NCBI RefSeq assembly: GCF_000746085.1
Contig: NZ_KN050806.1
Location: forward strand, 10,835 to 43,292
Direction of reading: 5' to 3'
DNA: 32,458 bases
From: Methylocapsa aurea
Lineage (GTDB): Bacteria > Pseudomonadota > Alphaproteobacteria > Rhizobiales > Beijerinckiaceae
Within the stretch, counting starts at the first letter, position 1. Each line of letters begins with the position of its first letter. The position numbers and the translations under genes are program-made. Below the pieces are notes generated by a model. That model was not told the origin of the DNA. It saw nothing but the letters and a program-made list of their open reading frames with translations, and searched no databases. Below are positions 1 through 8,184 of this stretch, in pieces.

Positions 1-3000
1 GCACCAGCGCCTCAATGCGACGCTCAGCGAAACCCTTGGCGCCCTCACCGCCCATTCGGAGCAGATGAGCACGCGCTTGGAGGAGACCGCGCAGCATTCG
101 GTCACCACTTTCACCGGCGGGACCGAGGCGCTGCATCAGCGCCTGGAGTCAACGCTCAGCGAAACCCTTGGCGCTCTCACCGCCCATTCGGACCAAATCA
201 GCGCCCGCCTGCAAGAAACCGCGCGGCATTCCGTCACCGCTTTCACCGGCGGGACCGAAGCCCTGCATCAGCGCCTCAATGCGACGCTCAGCGAAACCCT
301 TGGCGCCCTCACCGCCCATTCGGAACAAATCAGCGTCCGCCTGGAAGAGACCGCGCAGCATTCCGTCACCGCTTTCACCGGTGGGGCCGAATCCCTGCAC
401 GAACGCCTGGAATCAACGCTCAGCGAAACCCTTGGCGCCCTCACCGCCCATTCGGAACAAATCAGCGTCCGCCTGGAAGAGACCGCGCAGCATTCCGTCA
501 CCGCTTTCACCGGTGGGGCCGAATCCCTGCACGAACGCCTGGAATCAACGCTCAGCGAAACCCTTGGCGCCCTCACCGCTCATTCGGAGCAGATGAGCGC
601 GAGCCTGGAAGAGACCGCTCAGTATTCTGTCGCCGCTTTCGCCGGCCAGACCGAATCCTTGCACGAGCGCCTGGAATCAACGCTCAGCGAAACCCTTGGC
701 GCCCTCACCGCTCATTCGGAGCAGATGAGCGCGAGCCTGGAAGAGACCGCGCAGCATTCGGTCGCGGCGCTCTCGGGCCATACCGAAGCGCTTCAAACGC
801 GGCTGGCTTCAACGGTCCGCGAGACCCTCGGCGTCCTTACCGACCATTCGGAGCACATGAGCGCGCGCCTTGAAGCCACAGCGCATTCCGTCGGCGTATT
901 TACCGAACGCACCGAAGCCTTGCATGAGCGCCTGAATACGACGGTCAGCGAAACCCTTGGCGCGTTGAGCGACCATTCGGACCAGATCAACCAACGTCTT
1001 GCGGCGACCGCGGCGCAATCCGCCGCCGCGCTCTCCGGAGAGACCGAATCCCTTCAATCGCGGCTGACCGCGACGCTCGGCGACATTCTCGGGACTCTCA
1101 CCTCCCATTCGGAGCAGGTGAGCGCGCGTCTGCAGGAGACCGCACAGCATTCGGTCGCCGCTCTCGCCGGCCAGACCGAATCCTTGCACGCGCGCCTCAA
1201 CGCGACGCTTGGCGCACTCACCGCCCATTCGGAACAGATCGGCGCGCGCCTGGAAGAGACCGCGCAGCACTCCGTCACCGCTTTCACCGGCGGGACCGAA
1301 GCCCTGCATCAGCGCCTGAATTCGACGCTCAGCGAGACCCTTGGCGCGCTCACCGCCCATTCGCAGGAGATGAGCGCGCGCTTGGAGGAGACCGCCCAGC
1401 ATTCGGCCACCGCTTTCACAGGCCAGACCGAATCGCTGCATGCGCGCCTGAACGCGACGCTTGGCGAAACGCTTGGCGCGCTCACCGCCCATTCCGAGCA
1501 GATGAGCGCGCGCTTGGAGGAAACCGCCCAGCATTCCGTCACTGCCTTCACCGACGGGACCGAGGCCCTGCACGCGCGCCTGGAGTCAACGCTTGGCGAG
1601 ACCCTTGGCGCCCTCACCGCTCATTCGGACCGCATGAGCGAGCGCCTGGAAGCCACCGCGCAACATTCGGTCGCGGCGCTCTCCGGCCATACCGAAGCGC
1701 TGCAATCCCGCCTCGCCTCAACGCTCGGCGAAACCCTCGGCGTGCTGTCTGGCTACTCCGAACAGTTGAGCGATCGCCTGGATGCGACCGGCCGGGAGTC
1801 CGCCACCGCTTTCGCCAGCCACGCCGAAGCCTTGCATGAACGCCTCGCCTCGGCGCTTGGCGAAACGTTCGGCGCCATTTCAAGCCATACAAATGAGATG
1901 AGCGAACAGCTCGCGGCGAAAGCGCAGGACGCGATCACGGCCTTTGCCGGCCATATCGGGGCGCTTCAGGAGAGCTTTGACGCCACCTCGCAACAGGCAA
2001 TCGCATCGATCGGCTATCACGCAAACGACCTCAACGACCGCTTCGCCGAGACCGCGAACGAGTCGATCAATGCGATCGCGACCCACAGCGACCGGATCAA
2101 TGAAGTGCTCTCCGATCGTCTCGCGATGTTCGAAGACACGTTCATCGGCCACGGCGGCGCCTTCGCCAACAGCATCGGCGAGAACGCCGAGCGCTTCACC
2201 GCCACCCTCGCCGACCGTCTCGGCGCCATCGAGCACACGCTGACCGTGCATGGCGGCGACCTCAACGACAGGCTTGCGATGCGCGCGCTTGAAACAGCCG
2301 AGGCGTTGGAGACGCAGATCGACGCCTTCGAAACGCGGACATCCTCCAAGACGCGGCAGATTACCGAGACGCTGGAGACGCTCGCCAACCGCGTCGATCA
2401 GGACCTTGAGGCGCGCGCCAAGACGCTCAACGACACCCTCAGCGACCGCGCGCTCGACATAGCCAATGCGTTCGGCGACGGCGGCCGAAACGTGATCCAC
2501 ACCCTCGATGAGAAGGCGACGGAAATCGGCGCCGTGCTCACGACGCGCTCGAACGCGCTGGCCGAAACGCTCGCCGCGAAAGCCGACGAAATCAATGCGA
2601 CGCTGGGCGGACACGCGACCGCGATCGCCGACACTCTCGACGGACGCATCACCCAATTCGAGGAGCGCGTCGTCGGCCGCCTCGACGCGGTCTCCGGCGA
2701 GCTCGATGCGCGGGGCCGCGCCGTCGCCGACAATATCGCGGCGCGGACAAGCGAGATCGACCAGACGCTTGGCCTTCACGCCGGCAATATCAATGCCGCG
2801 CTCGATCGCGAATCGGGTCATCTCGGCGAATTGCTTTCCGGCCGCGCCGAGGAGATCAAGGACACTGTTTCGCAGGCGACCGAGGATCTTGACACGACGC
2901 TCGCGCTGCGGGCCGAACAGATCGGCGAATCCCTCGCCGCGCGGGTCAATGAGATCAGCATCGCCCTGGCGACCCGGCTGGCCGAGCTTGAGGGCGCATT

Positions 3001-4729
3001 GAGCGGACCGGGGCAACAATTGCAGGCCGCCCTGACGGAGCGTTCGAGCGATCTGCACGAACTTTTCGACACGCGCGGCCAGCGGCTCGTCGAACTCCTT
3101 TCGGCGCGCGGCAACGAAATCACCCGCGAGATGACCAACATCGGCGAGATCGTCACCCAAACCATCGAAGGCCGCGGAGCGGCCATCGTTCAACACCTTG
3201 GGCGCAAGCAAAGCGAGCTCACCGCGGCGATCGACCAATCTTCGGACGGTTTGCGCTCCGCCATCGAATCCGGCGCCGCGGCCTCGATCGGCGCCCTCAT
3301 CGACGCCAACGCAACGTTGCGGACCGAGATGACCGAGGTCGTCGATCGGCTCGTCACCAGCAGTTCGTCGCTGCAAAATGCGATTGCCGCCGCCGGCGCC
3401 GATTTCGCCGCCGTCGAGCATTCGCTGAATGACCGCATGGATGATTTCCGGGCGATGCTCGCCAATATCACCAACGAGGTCGATCAATTCAATCGGGCGG
3501 CCGGAAATACGCTCGGCGAAGCCGGCAGCCTCGCCGAGACGATCGCCGGCCACAGGGAAAGCCTGGCCGCCTCGGCCGGCGAACTTGCCCGTTCGCAAGG
3601 CGAACTCGACCGAATGCTCGACGCCCGCCGCACTTCGCTCGAGACATTGCTGCAAAGCATCAAAGAGCGCCGCGACGACTTCGAGAGCGTGATGGGCTCC
3701 TTCGCCGCGCTTGTCGAGAACGCGTTCGAGAATGCCGAAACGCGCGCCCGCGACATCGGCGCCTTCCTGGCCGAGACCTCGCAATCGGCCGGCGGAACGA
3801 TCGACCGGCAATTCGCCGACATCCGCGCCAATATCGGGCAGGAGCGCGAGCGCATGGCGGCGACGCTGCGCGCGGCCAGCGAACAGGCCAATGCCGAACT
3901 TGACAGCATCTTCGGGCAATCCACGCAACGTTTCCAATCCGCCGCTGGGGAAATTCGCGACATGTCGCGCAAGATCCAGCAGGAGCTCGAAGCCACGCGC
4001 GAAGCCTTGCGCGCCAATACGGCCGACTTGCCGCAAGAAACGGCGCAGCAGGCCGCCTCGATGCGCCGGGTCGTCGCCGATCAGATCAAGGCGCTTGAGG
4101 AATTGAGCGAAATCGTCACCCGCTCCGGCCGCGCCTTCGACGTCTCGACCCCACCCCATGCCGGCGCCGCGCAAGCTCCCGCACGGCGCGTGGAGCCGCC
4201 GCGCCCGCCTGAAGCCGCGCGCGCTCCCGCGGCTCAGCCCGAGCCGCGACGCCAGCCAGCCCCGGCCCCGGCGCGTCCGGCCCAGGGTCAGCCCTCCGAA
4301 CGCGGCGGCTGGCTCTCCGATCTTCTCGCCCGCGCTTCAAGCGAGGAGCCAGCCGAAGCGCCGGGGATCGCGGCGAAAATCCCACAGCCCACGCAGCCCC
4401 TCGAAACGCTGTCCCTCGATGTCGCCCGGATGATCGACCATAATGCCGCCGCCGACGCCTGGGACCGCTATCGCCGTGGCGAGGCTAACGCTTTTTCGAA
4501 GCGGATCTATATCGGCAGGGGGCCGCAGACCTTCGAGGAAGTCCGCCGCCGCTACCGGCTCGACCCGGAGTTCCACAATACCGTCGATCGCTATGTCCAG
4601 GAGTTCGAACGGCTGTTGGGCGAACTTGGCCGCGACAATCACGACGAAGCCGTGACGCGGACCTATCTCACGTCGGAAACCGGCAAGGTCTACACGATGC
4701 TCGCCCATGCCGCGGGGCGGCTCGGCTGA
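1..4729 (+). CDS. Giant repeat-containing coiled-coil protein, 5' end outside window
   Basis: The reading frame is open from base 2, in frame with the first internal ATG at 65, so the true start lies upstream. From 65 it encodes 1554 residues. Residues 5 to about 620 are 14 tandem copies of a 44-residue unit made of two 22-residue halves, one of type LEETAQHSVTAFTGxTEALH and one of type LxxTLSETLGALTAHSEQ. The rest, to about residue 1350, is diverged heptad-like helical sequence. A Pro/Ala-rich linker follows (about 1360-1425), then a C-terminal domain (about 1435-1554) with motifs such as YIGRGPQTFEEVRRRY. Such proteins are usually annotated as hypothetical, kinesin-like or apolipoprotein A/E-like from composition only. 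A structural or cell-envelope scaffold role is a guess. No membrane segment is visible in this part. It converges on rnpB. I do not recognise a characterised homologue. Confidence 0.85.
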   Translation, partial: HQRLNATLSETLGALTAHSEQMSTRLEETAQHSVTTFTGGTEALHQRLESTLSETLGALTAHSDQISARLQETARHSVTAFTGGTEALHQRLNATLSETLGALTAHSEQISVRLEETAQHSVTAFTGGAESLHERLESTLSETLGALTAHSEQISVRLEETAQHSVTAFTGGAESLHERLESTLSETLGALTAHSEQMSASLEETAQYSVAAFAGQTESLHERLESTLSETLGALTAHSEQMSASLEETAQHSVAALSGHTEALQTRLASTVRETLGVLTDHSEHMSARLEATAHSVGVFTERTEALHERLNTTVSETLGALSDHSDQINQRLAATAAQSAAALSGETESLQSRLTATLGDILGTLTSHSEQVSARLQETAQHSVAALAGQTESLHARLNATLGALTAHSEQIGARLEETAQHSVTAFTGGTEALHQRLNSTLSETLGALTAHSQEMSARLEETAQHSATAFTGQTESLHARLNATLGETLGALTAHSEQMSARLEETAQHSVTAFTDGTEALHARLESTLGETLGALTAHSDRMSERLEATAQHSVAALSGHTEALQSRLASTLGETLGVLSGYSEQLSDRLDATGRESATAFASHAEALHERLASALGETFGAISSHTNEMSEQLAAKAQDAITAFAGHIGALQESFDATSQQAIASIGYHANDLNDRFAETANESINAIATHSDRINEVLSDRLAMFEDTFIGHGGAFANSIGENAERFTATLADRLGAIEHTLTVHGGDLNDRLAMRALETAEALETQIDAFETRTSSKTRQITETLETLANRVDQDLEARAKTLNDTLSDRALDIANAFGDGGRNVIHTLDEKATEIGAVLTTRSNALAETLAAKADEINATLGGHATAIADTLDGRITQFEERVVGRLDAVSGELDARGRAVADNIAARTSEIDQTLGLHAGNINAALDRESGHLGELLSGRAEEIKDTVSQATEDLDTTLALRAEQIGESLAARVNEISIALATRLAELEGALSGPGQQLQAALTERSSDLHELFDTRGQRLVELLSARGNEITREMTNIGEIVTQTIEGRGAAIVQHLGRKQSELTAAIDQSSDGLRSAIESGAAASIGALIDANATLRTEMTEVVDRLVTSSSSLQNAIAAAGADFAAVEHSLNDRMDDFRAMLANITNEVDQFNRAAGNTLGEAGSLAETIAGHRESLAASAGELARSQGELDRMLDARRTSLETLLQSIKERRDDFESVMGSFAALVENAFENAETRARDIGAFLAETSQSAGGTIDRQFADIRANIGQERERMAATLRAASEQANAELDSIFGQSTQRFQSAAGEIRDMSRKIQQELEATREALRANTADLPQETAQQAASMRRVVADQIKALEELSEIVTRSGRAFDVSTPPHAGAAQAPARRVEPPRPPEAARAPAAQPEPRRQPAPAPARPAQGQPSERGGWLSDLLARASSEEPAEAPGIAAKIPQPTQPLETLSLDVARMIDHNAAADAWDRYRRGEANAFSKRIYIGRGPQTFEEVRRRYRLDPEFHNTVDRYVQEFERLLGELGRDNHDEAVTRTYLTSETGKVYTMLAHAAGRLG
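77..1909 (+). repeat. 132-bp in-frame tandem repeats (44 aa, 2 x 22)
   Basis: About 14 consecutive units of 132 bp lie inside the coiled-coil gene and continue off the left edge of the window. One unit lacks a single codon (the seventh, near 869-1000) and one lacks four codons (the ninth, near 1130-1250). All length changes are multiples of three. The units starting at 341 and 473 are nearly identical at DNA level, which points to recent duplication or gene conversion. After about 1910 the repeats become too diverged to call. Confidence 0.9.
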
Positions 4730-4783
4730 GCAAACCCGATCGACGCGGCTTGGCCGCGCGGCCCCGGTTTTGTTGGTATAGTC

Positions 4784-5169
4784 GCCAGCCGGCCTGTAAG
4801 CCGGGTTCTGTATGGCGCGCGGGGGGTCCCCGCACGCGTGATGGCCATTCCTCTGGGACGGCCGTTGCCGGCCGTCTCAAGCAACCAACCCGGGCGACGA
4901 TCCGGAGACGGACCTAAGGCCAATAGGCCTTGCGTCACCCCTATTCGGTTTTGCTCCCGGTGGGGCTTGCCGTGCCGCCCATGTCGCCATGCGCGCGGTG
5001 CGCTCTTACCGCACCGTTTCACCCTTGCCTTAAGGCGCGAGCCTGAAGGTGGTTTGTTTTCTGTGGCGCTTTCCCTGGGGTCGCCCCCGCCGGACGTTAT
5101 CCGGCACCGTGTCTCCATGGAGCCCGGACTTTCCTCCGCGCTGATGCGGCGGCCATCCGGCCGGCTGGC
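4784..5169 (-). ncRNA. rnpB: RNase P RNA, bacterial type A (rnpB)
   Basis: This is the catalytic RNA of ribonuclease P, which removes 5' leaders from pre-tRNAs. On the minus strand it shows the conserved 5' block GAGGAAAGTCCGGGCTCC (5136-5119), the internal block GGTAAGAGCGCACCGCG (near 5000), and the 3' block ACAGAACCCGGCTTACAGG (near 4811-4792). The ends pair: GCCAGCCGGC at the 5' end (5169-5160) is complementary to GCCGGCTGGC at the 3' end (4793-4784), forming helix P1. The ends given are those of P1; the mature RNA may run a few bases further each side. The length of about 386 nt is normal for alphaproteobacteria. It converges on the coiled-coil gene, whose stop is 55 bp away. Confidence 0.95.
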
Positions 5170-5205
5170 GCTTGCCACATAGGCGCGCGGCGCCTGATCG
5201 TCAAT

Positions 5206-5301
5206 CCAACTCTTTCACAATCAGACGCCTCATTCTAAAGCGCTTCCCGATCACGTAGAATGACGTGATCGGGAAGGAGTCATTCAAATTCAAAGAGTTG
5301 G
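5206..5301. repeat. Nested palindromic intergenic element, unit 1
   Basis: The outer arms CCAACTCTTT (5206-5215) and AAAGAGTTGG (5292-5301) enclose a perfect 14-bp inverted repeat, CTTCCCGATCACGT (5243-5256) with ACGTGATCGGGAAG (5263-5276), around a 6-bp loop. This fits the palindromic intergenic repeats common in Rhizobiales. There is no ORF. The gene-free stretch 5170-5510 consists mainly of this unit and the next. Confidence 0.75.
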
Positions 5302-5379
5302 AGCATGTCCTCATGAGACATCGGATATATCCGATGTCTCAATATCGAAAGAATCGAGCAACTTTTTCGGGACATGCTC
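5301..5379. repeat. Nested palindromic intergenic element, unit 2 (agagcatg type)
   Basis: The outer arms GAGCATGTCC (5301-5310) and GGACATGCTC (5370-5379) enclose a perfect 26-bp palindrome at 5315-5340 with half-site GAGACATCGGATA. It abuts the first unit, sharing base 5301. On the minus strand the edge reads AGAGCATGTCCCGAAAAAG, the edge of a dispersed repeat common in rhizobial and methylotroph genomes. It could act as a RNA hairpin or simply be a mobile repeat remnant. Confidence 0.75.
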
Positions 5380-5510
5380 TAATGTGTGGCGCAAATGCCG
5401 CGTCATCATGAAATCCACAACCGAAGCGCGCATTCGGGCTTGACCGCGCCCATCGCCTAGGATGACTAGGCCGACGGGGTGGAGCGATCAGCAACGCTAT
5501 AGGACTTGGC

Positions 5511-5840
5511 ATGAAGAAGATTTTCCCTCTGGCGGCGCTGGCCGCTGCGTCTTTCACCCTCGCGGGATGTGGCTATACGCCTGAACAGCGCGCCGGCAGC
5601 GGCGCGGCGATTGGCGGCGCGACCGGCGCTGCGCTTGGCGCCGCCACCGGGGGCGGCGTCGGCGCGGCGGTCGCCGGCGGGGTGCTTGGCGCCGCGACCG
5701 GCGCTATCGTCGGCGCAAATACCCGTCCGGTTCCTCCGCCGCCTCCGCCCGGCTATTATCCCCCGCCGCCGCCCCGTTGCGCGCAGGTCGGCTATGACGC
5801 CTATGGCAATCCCGTCTGCACGGCTTATTACGGCTATTGA
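5511..5840 (+). CDS. Small glycine-zipper lipoprotein
   Basis: The 109-residue protein starts with a charged MKK, a hydrophobic stretch, and a lipobox LAGC with Cys20 as the lipidated residue, so it is probably an outer-membrane or periplasmic lipoprotein. Residues about 28-70 are glycine/alanine-rich with GxxxG-type spacing (GGATGAALGAATGGG), as in glycine-zipper and osmotically inducible OsmB-like or YMGG-like proteins. The tail is proline- and tyrosine-rich (PPPPPPGYYPPPPP) and ends with CxxxGYDAYGNPVC, which may form a disulfide. A possible RBS, AGGA, precedes the ATG. The amidase gene starts 9 bp after its stop, so the two may be co-transcribed. The exact role is unknown; envelope stability is an inference. 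Confidence 0.85.
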   Translation: MKKIFPLAALAAASFTLAGCGYTPEQRAGSGAAIGGATGAALGAATGGGVGAAVAGGVLGAATGAIVGANTRPVPPPPPPGYYPPPPPRCAQVGYDAYGNPVCTAYYGY

Positions 5841-5849
5841 TCACGTCGA

Positions 5850-6599
5850 TTGAAACCAGACAGTTCTTTTCCCGCGTTGCTCCACCCCTCGCCGAACCAC
5901 GGCGAGCGCAAGGGCCGGACGCCAGACGCTATCATCCTACATTATACCGGGCTGCCAACCGGAGAGGCCGCCTTGCGGCAGCTCTGCGATCCGATCGCCC
6001 AGGTTTCATCGCATTATCTCGTGTTCGAGGATGGACAACTCCTGCAGCTCGTGCCGGAAGCGCGGCGGGCCTGGCATGCGGGCCGCAGCTATTGGGCCGG
6101 CGAGCGAGACATGAACGATGTCTCGATCGGGATCGAGATCGCCAATCCAGGCCACCGGGGAGGCTCGCCCGAATATCCATCGGCGCAGATCGCGACCGTC
6201 ATCGCGCTCTGCCAGGACATTATCGCCCGCTGGCGCATCGCTCCCCAGCGCGTGCTCGCCCATTCGGATATTTCGCCCGACCGCAAGATTGATCCGGGCG
6301 AATATTTTCCCTGGGAGAAATTGGCCAAGAGCGGAGTCGGCCATTATGTGGCACCCTGCCCGCTTGAAGACGGACCGCGGCTGGAGCGCGGCGCGCAAGG
6401 GATCCCTGTCGAATCGCTGCAATCCATGCTCGCCATCTATGGCTATGGCCTGAACATCACCGGCCTCTATGGAACCAAGACGGAAACCATCGTCGGCGCT
6501 TTCCAGCGCCATTTCCGGCCGGAGCGCGTCGATGGGATCGCGGATCAGTCGACGATCGAGACCCTTCGAAAAGTGATCGCGGCGCGGCCGAAGAGCTAA
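5850..6599 (+). CDS. AmpD-like N-acetylmuramoyl-L-alanine amidase with peptidoglycan-binding domain
   Basis: This is a zinc amidase that cleaves the bond between N-acetylmuramic acid and L-alanine in peptidoglycan fragments. The Amidase_2 domain covers about residues 15-160. Likely zinc ligands are His31 (in LHYTG), His138 (in LAHSD) and Asp148; Glu96 and Lys146 fit the conserved catalytic positions of AmpD. Residues about 180-245 form a PG_binding_1-type domain (GLYGTKTETIVGAFQRHFRP). No signal peptide is seen, so a cytoplasmic recycling role like AmpD is likely, although the two-domain layout also resembles AmiD. The start used is TTG at 5850, because homologous sequence begins near it and no better upstream ATG is in frame. 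The stop overlaps the stop of the convergent AraC-type gene by 3 bp. Confidence 0.88.
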   Translation: MKPDSSFPALLHPSPNHGERKGRTPDAIILHYTGLPTGEAALRQLCDPIAQVSSHYLVFEDGQLLQLVPEARRAWHAGRSYWAGERDMNDVSIGIEIANPGHRGGSPEYPSAQIATVIALCQDIIARWRIAPQRVLAHSDISPDRKIDPGEYFPWEKLAKSGVGHYVAPCPLEDGPRLERGAQGIPVESLQSMLAIYGYGLNITGLYGTKTETIVGAFQRHFRPERVDGIADQSTIETLRKVIAARPKS

Positions 6600-7579
6600 G
6601 GTCTGGCTTCATTCCCAAGGCGGCGACGCCAGGCCGAGGGTGGCGTCCCCACGATCTTCTTGAAAGCGCGGCTGAAGGCCGCCTCGGATCCGTAGCCGGT
6701 TTCAGCCGCGACGGCGGCAATATTGGCGCCGCCGCTCAGAAGGCCTGAAGCGATCTGCATCCGCCATTTGGCGAGATAGTGCATCGGCGGCATGCCAACG
6801 AGATCGGCGAAACGCTCCGCCAGCACGGAGCGCGAAAGCCCCACATCCTTGGCCAGATCCTCAATCGTCCAGTTACGCGCCGGCCCTGAATGCATCAGCG
6901 ACAACGCCTTGCCGACGAATGGATCGCGCAGACCGGCCAGCCATCCCGCCTGTTCTGGCGGCAGGGCCTCGAGATGCCGACGAATCACCTCGATGAACAT
7001 CAACTCGCTCAGCCTGGCCAACACGCTTTCGCCGCCAGCGCGCTTGTCCGCCGATTCGATCATCGCGAGACGGATCAACTGGCCAAGCCAGCCCGCATCG
7101 CCGCCCCGCGGGTCTCCCGCCTTGATGACCGGCGGCAGGTTGTCGAGAAGCGGATTGAACGGCTGGGCGTCGCAGGCAAGGAAGCCGCAGACAAGCTTGG
7201 CCGAGGTTGGCCCGTCGCCGCCATAGCTGATGAAGAACGGCAATTGGCTGCCGGCGGCGGCGTCGAGCGCGCCCGGGGCCACGGGATCGACGCGCATGCC
7301 GGGACTGCTCGACATGACATGCGGATCGCCTTTGGTGAAGACGATGACTTCGCCGGCTTCGAGTGCGATCGGCCCCCCGCCGACGATATTGGCGAAGCAG
7401 CGACCTTCGGTGATCACATGATACGCGATCAGATGCTCGGCGCCCGGCAGGATTTTTGGCAGGATGATCTCCCGCGGCGGCGACTCGGCGACCCACGGCG
7501 CCTTGGCCACGACGTCAAAGAACGTCGCGCCAGTCAGCCGCACCGTTCGCAATACATCCGATAGCGCGTCCGCTGCCAT
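6596..7579 (-). CDS. AraC-family transcriptional regulator (cupin N-domain)
   Basis: The protein is 327 residues from the ATG at 7579, which has a GGAG eight bases upstream. The frame stays open to 7696, but the upstream part is Arg-rich and unlike the family. The N-terminal half is a cupin-like sensing domain of the AraC_binding/Cupin_6 type (GPIALEAGEVIVFTKGDPHV). The C-terminal ~100 residues hold two helix-turn-helix motifs (WTIEDLAKDVGLSRSVLAERF and IAAVAAETGYGSEAAFSRAF). Such regulators usually control a neighbouring gene. It is divergent from the DUF4242 and methyltransferase genes, which are the likely targets. The ligand is unknown. Confidence 0.9.
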   Translation of the reverse strand: MAADALSDVLRTVRLTGATFFDVVAKAPWVAESPPREIILPKILPGAEHLIAYHVITEGRCFANIVGGGPIALEAGEVIVFTKGDPHVMSSSPGMRVDPVAPGALDAAAGSQLPFFISYGGDGPTSAKLVCGFLACDAQPFNPLLDNLPPVIKAGDPRGGDAGWLGQLIRLAMIESADKRAGGESVLARLSELMFIEVIRRHLEALPPEQAGWLAGLRDPFVGKALSLMHSGPARNWTIEDLAKDVGLSRSVLAERFADLVGMPPMHYLAKWRMQIASGLLSGGANIAAVAAETGYGSEAAFSRAFKKIVGTPPSAWRRRLGNEARP

Positions 7580-7733
7580 TAGGGCTCCGTCGGACGCCCG
7601 AGCAAGTGAACGGGACGCCCTATCAAGCGACGTTAAGAATTCCCGACGCCGCGTCAAGCATTGCGGACGCCGGGTCATTCGCACGCGCTGCGACAAATCC
7701 TAGAATACGACCCATTCAAATAGGAGGAAAATC

Positions 7734-8042
7734 ATGGATCTCTATGTCATTCGCCGCCCCGGCGCCTGGGCAAACGCGCAGGAACTCGAAGTCGCCGGCG
7801 CCAAGTCGTCCAAGATCGGCAATGAGGAGATGCCCGACCGCGTTCGCTGGATCCGCAGCTATGTGGTCAAGGAGCCCGACGGTCGGATTGGGACATTCTG
7901 CGTCTACCAGGCGCAGGATCCCGAATCGATCCGCGAACATGCCCGGCGGGTCGGCATGCCCGGCGACCAGATTTTCCCGGTCGTCGACACCGTCGTCATC
8001 CGCGACGACCCGGCCGAGGCCGAGGCAAGCGCCTCCGCCTGA
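7734..8042 (+). CDS. DUF4242 small protein (SCO4226-like)
   Basis: The 102-residue protein starts MDLYVIRRPG and contains VRWIRSYVVKEPDGRIGTFC and YQAQDPESIREHARRVGMP, the typical pattern of DUF4242, a ferredoxin-like alpha/beta fold. The Streptomyces member SCO4226 binds nickel, but the metal binding and role of this one are unproven. A strong Shine-Dalgarno, AGGAGG, lies 7 bases before the ATG. The gene is 154 bp from the start of the divergent AraC regulator, and the methyltransferase follows 142 bp downstream on the same strand. Confidence 0.85.
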   Translation: MDLYVIRRPGAWANAQELEVAGAKSSKIGNEEMPDRVRWIRSYVVKEPDGRIGTFCVYQAQDPESIREHARRVGMPGDQIFPVVDTVVIRDDPAEAEASASA

Positions 8043-8184
8043 GATCGCGCCCGCCGAACGCTCGACGGGGGCGGCTTGCGCCGAGATCCTCGGCCGGCGG
8101 GCGACAGCGCATCAAAGTTTACGACAATTGAGCGTCCGTTCCTGAAGAAAATGCGGTTGCCATCCTCAAAGAAGGAATAAGATA

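Noticed and set aside
77-1909. Regular repeats suggesting a CRISPR array
   Set aside because: The 132-bp units are contiguous, have no unique spacers and stay in the reading frame of a protein.
1880-4174. 764-codon open frame on the minus strand
   Set aside because: It is fully antisense to the coiled-coil gene. Long antisense frames are common in GC-rich DNA with biased codons, and the product shows no domain and no sensible start.
4744-4770. Inverted repeat CGCGG/CCGCG with a nearby TTTT after the coiled-coil gene
   Set aside because: The stem is only 5 bp and the T-run is 12 bases away, so it is too weak to call a terminator.
4838-5182. 114-codon ORF on the plus strand (and a longer minus ORF)
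   Set aside because: Both lie over the RNase P RNA gene, whose conserved blocks and P1 pairing explain the sequence.
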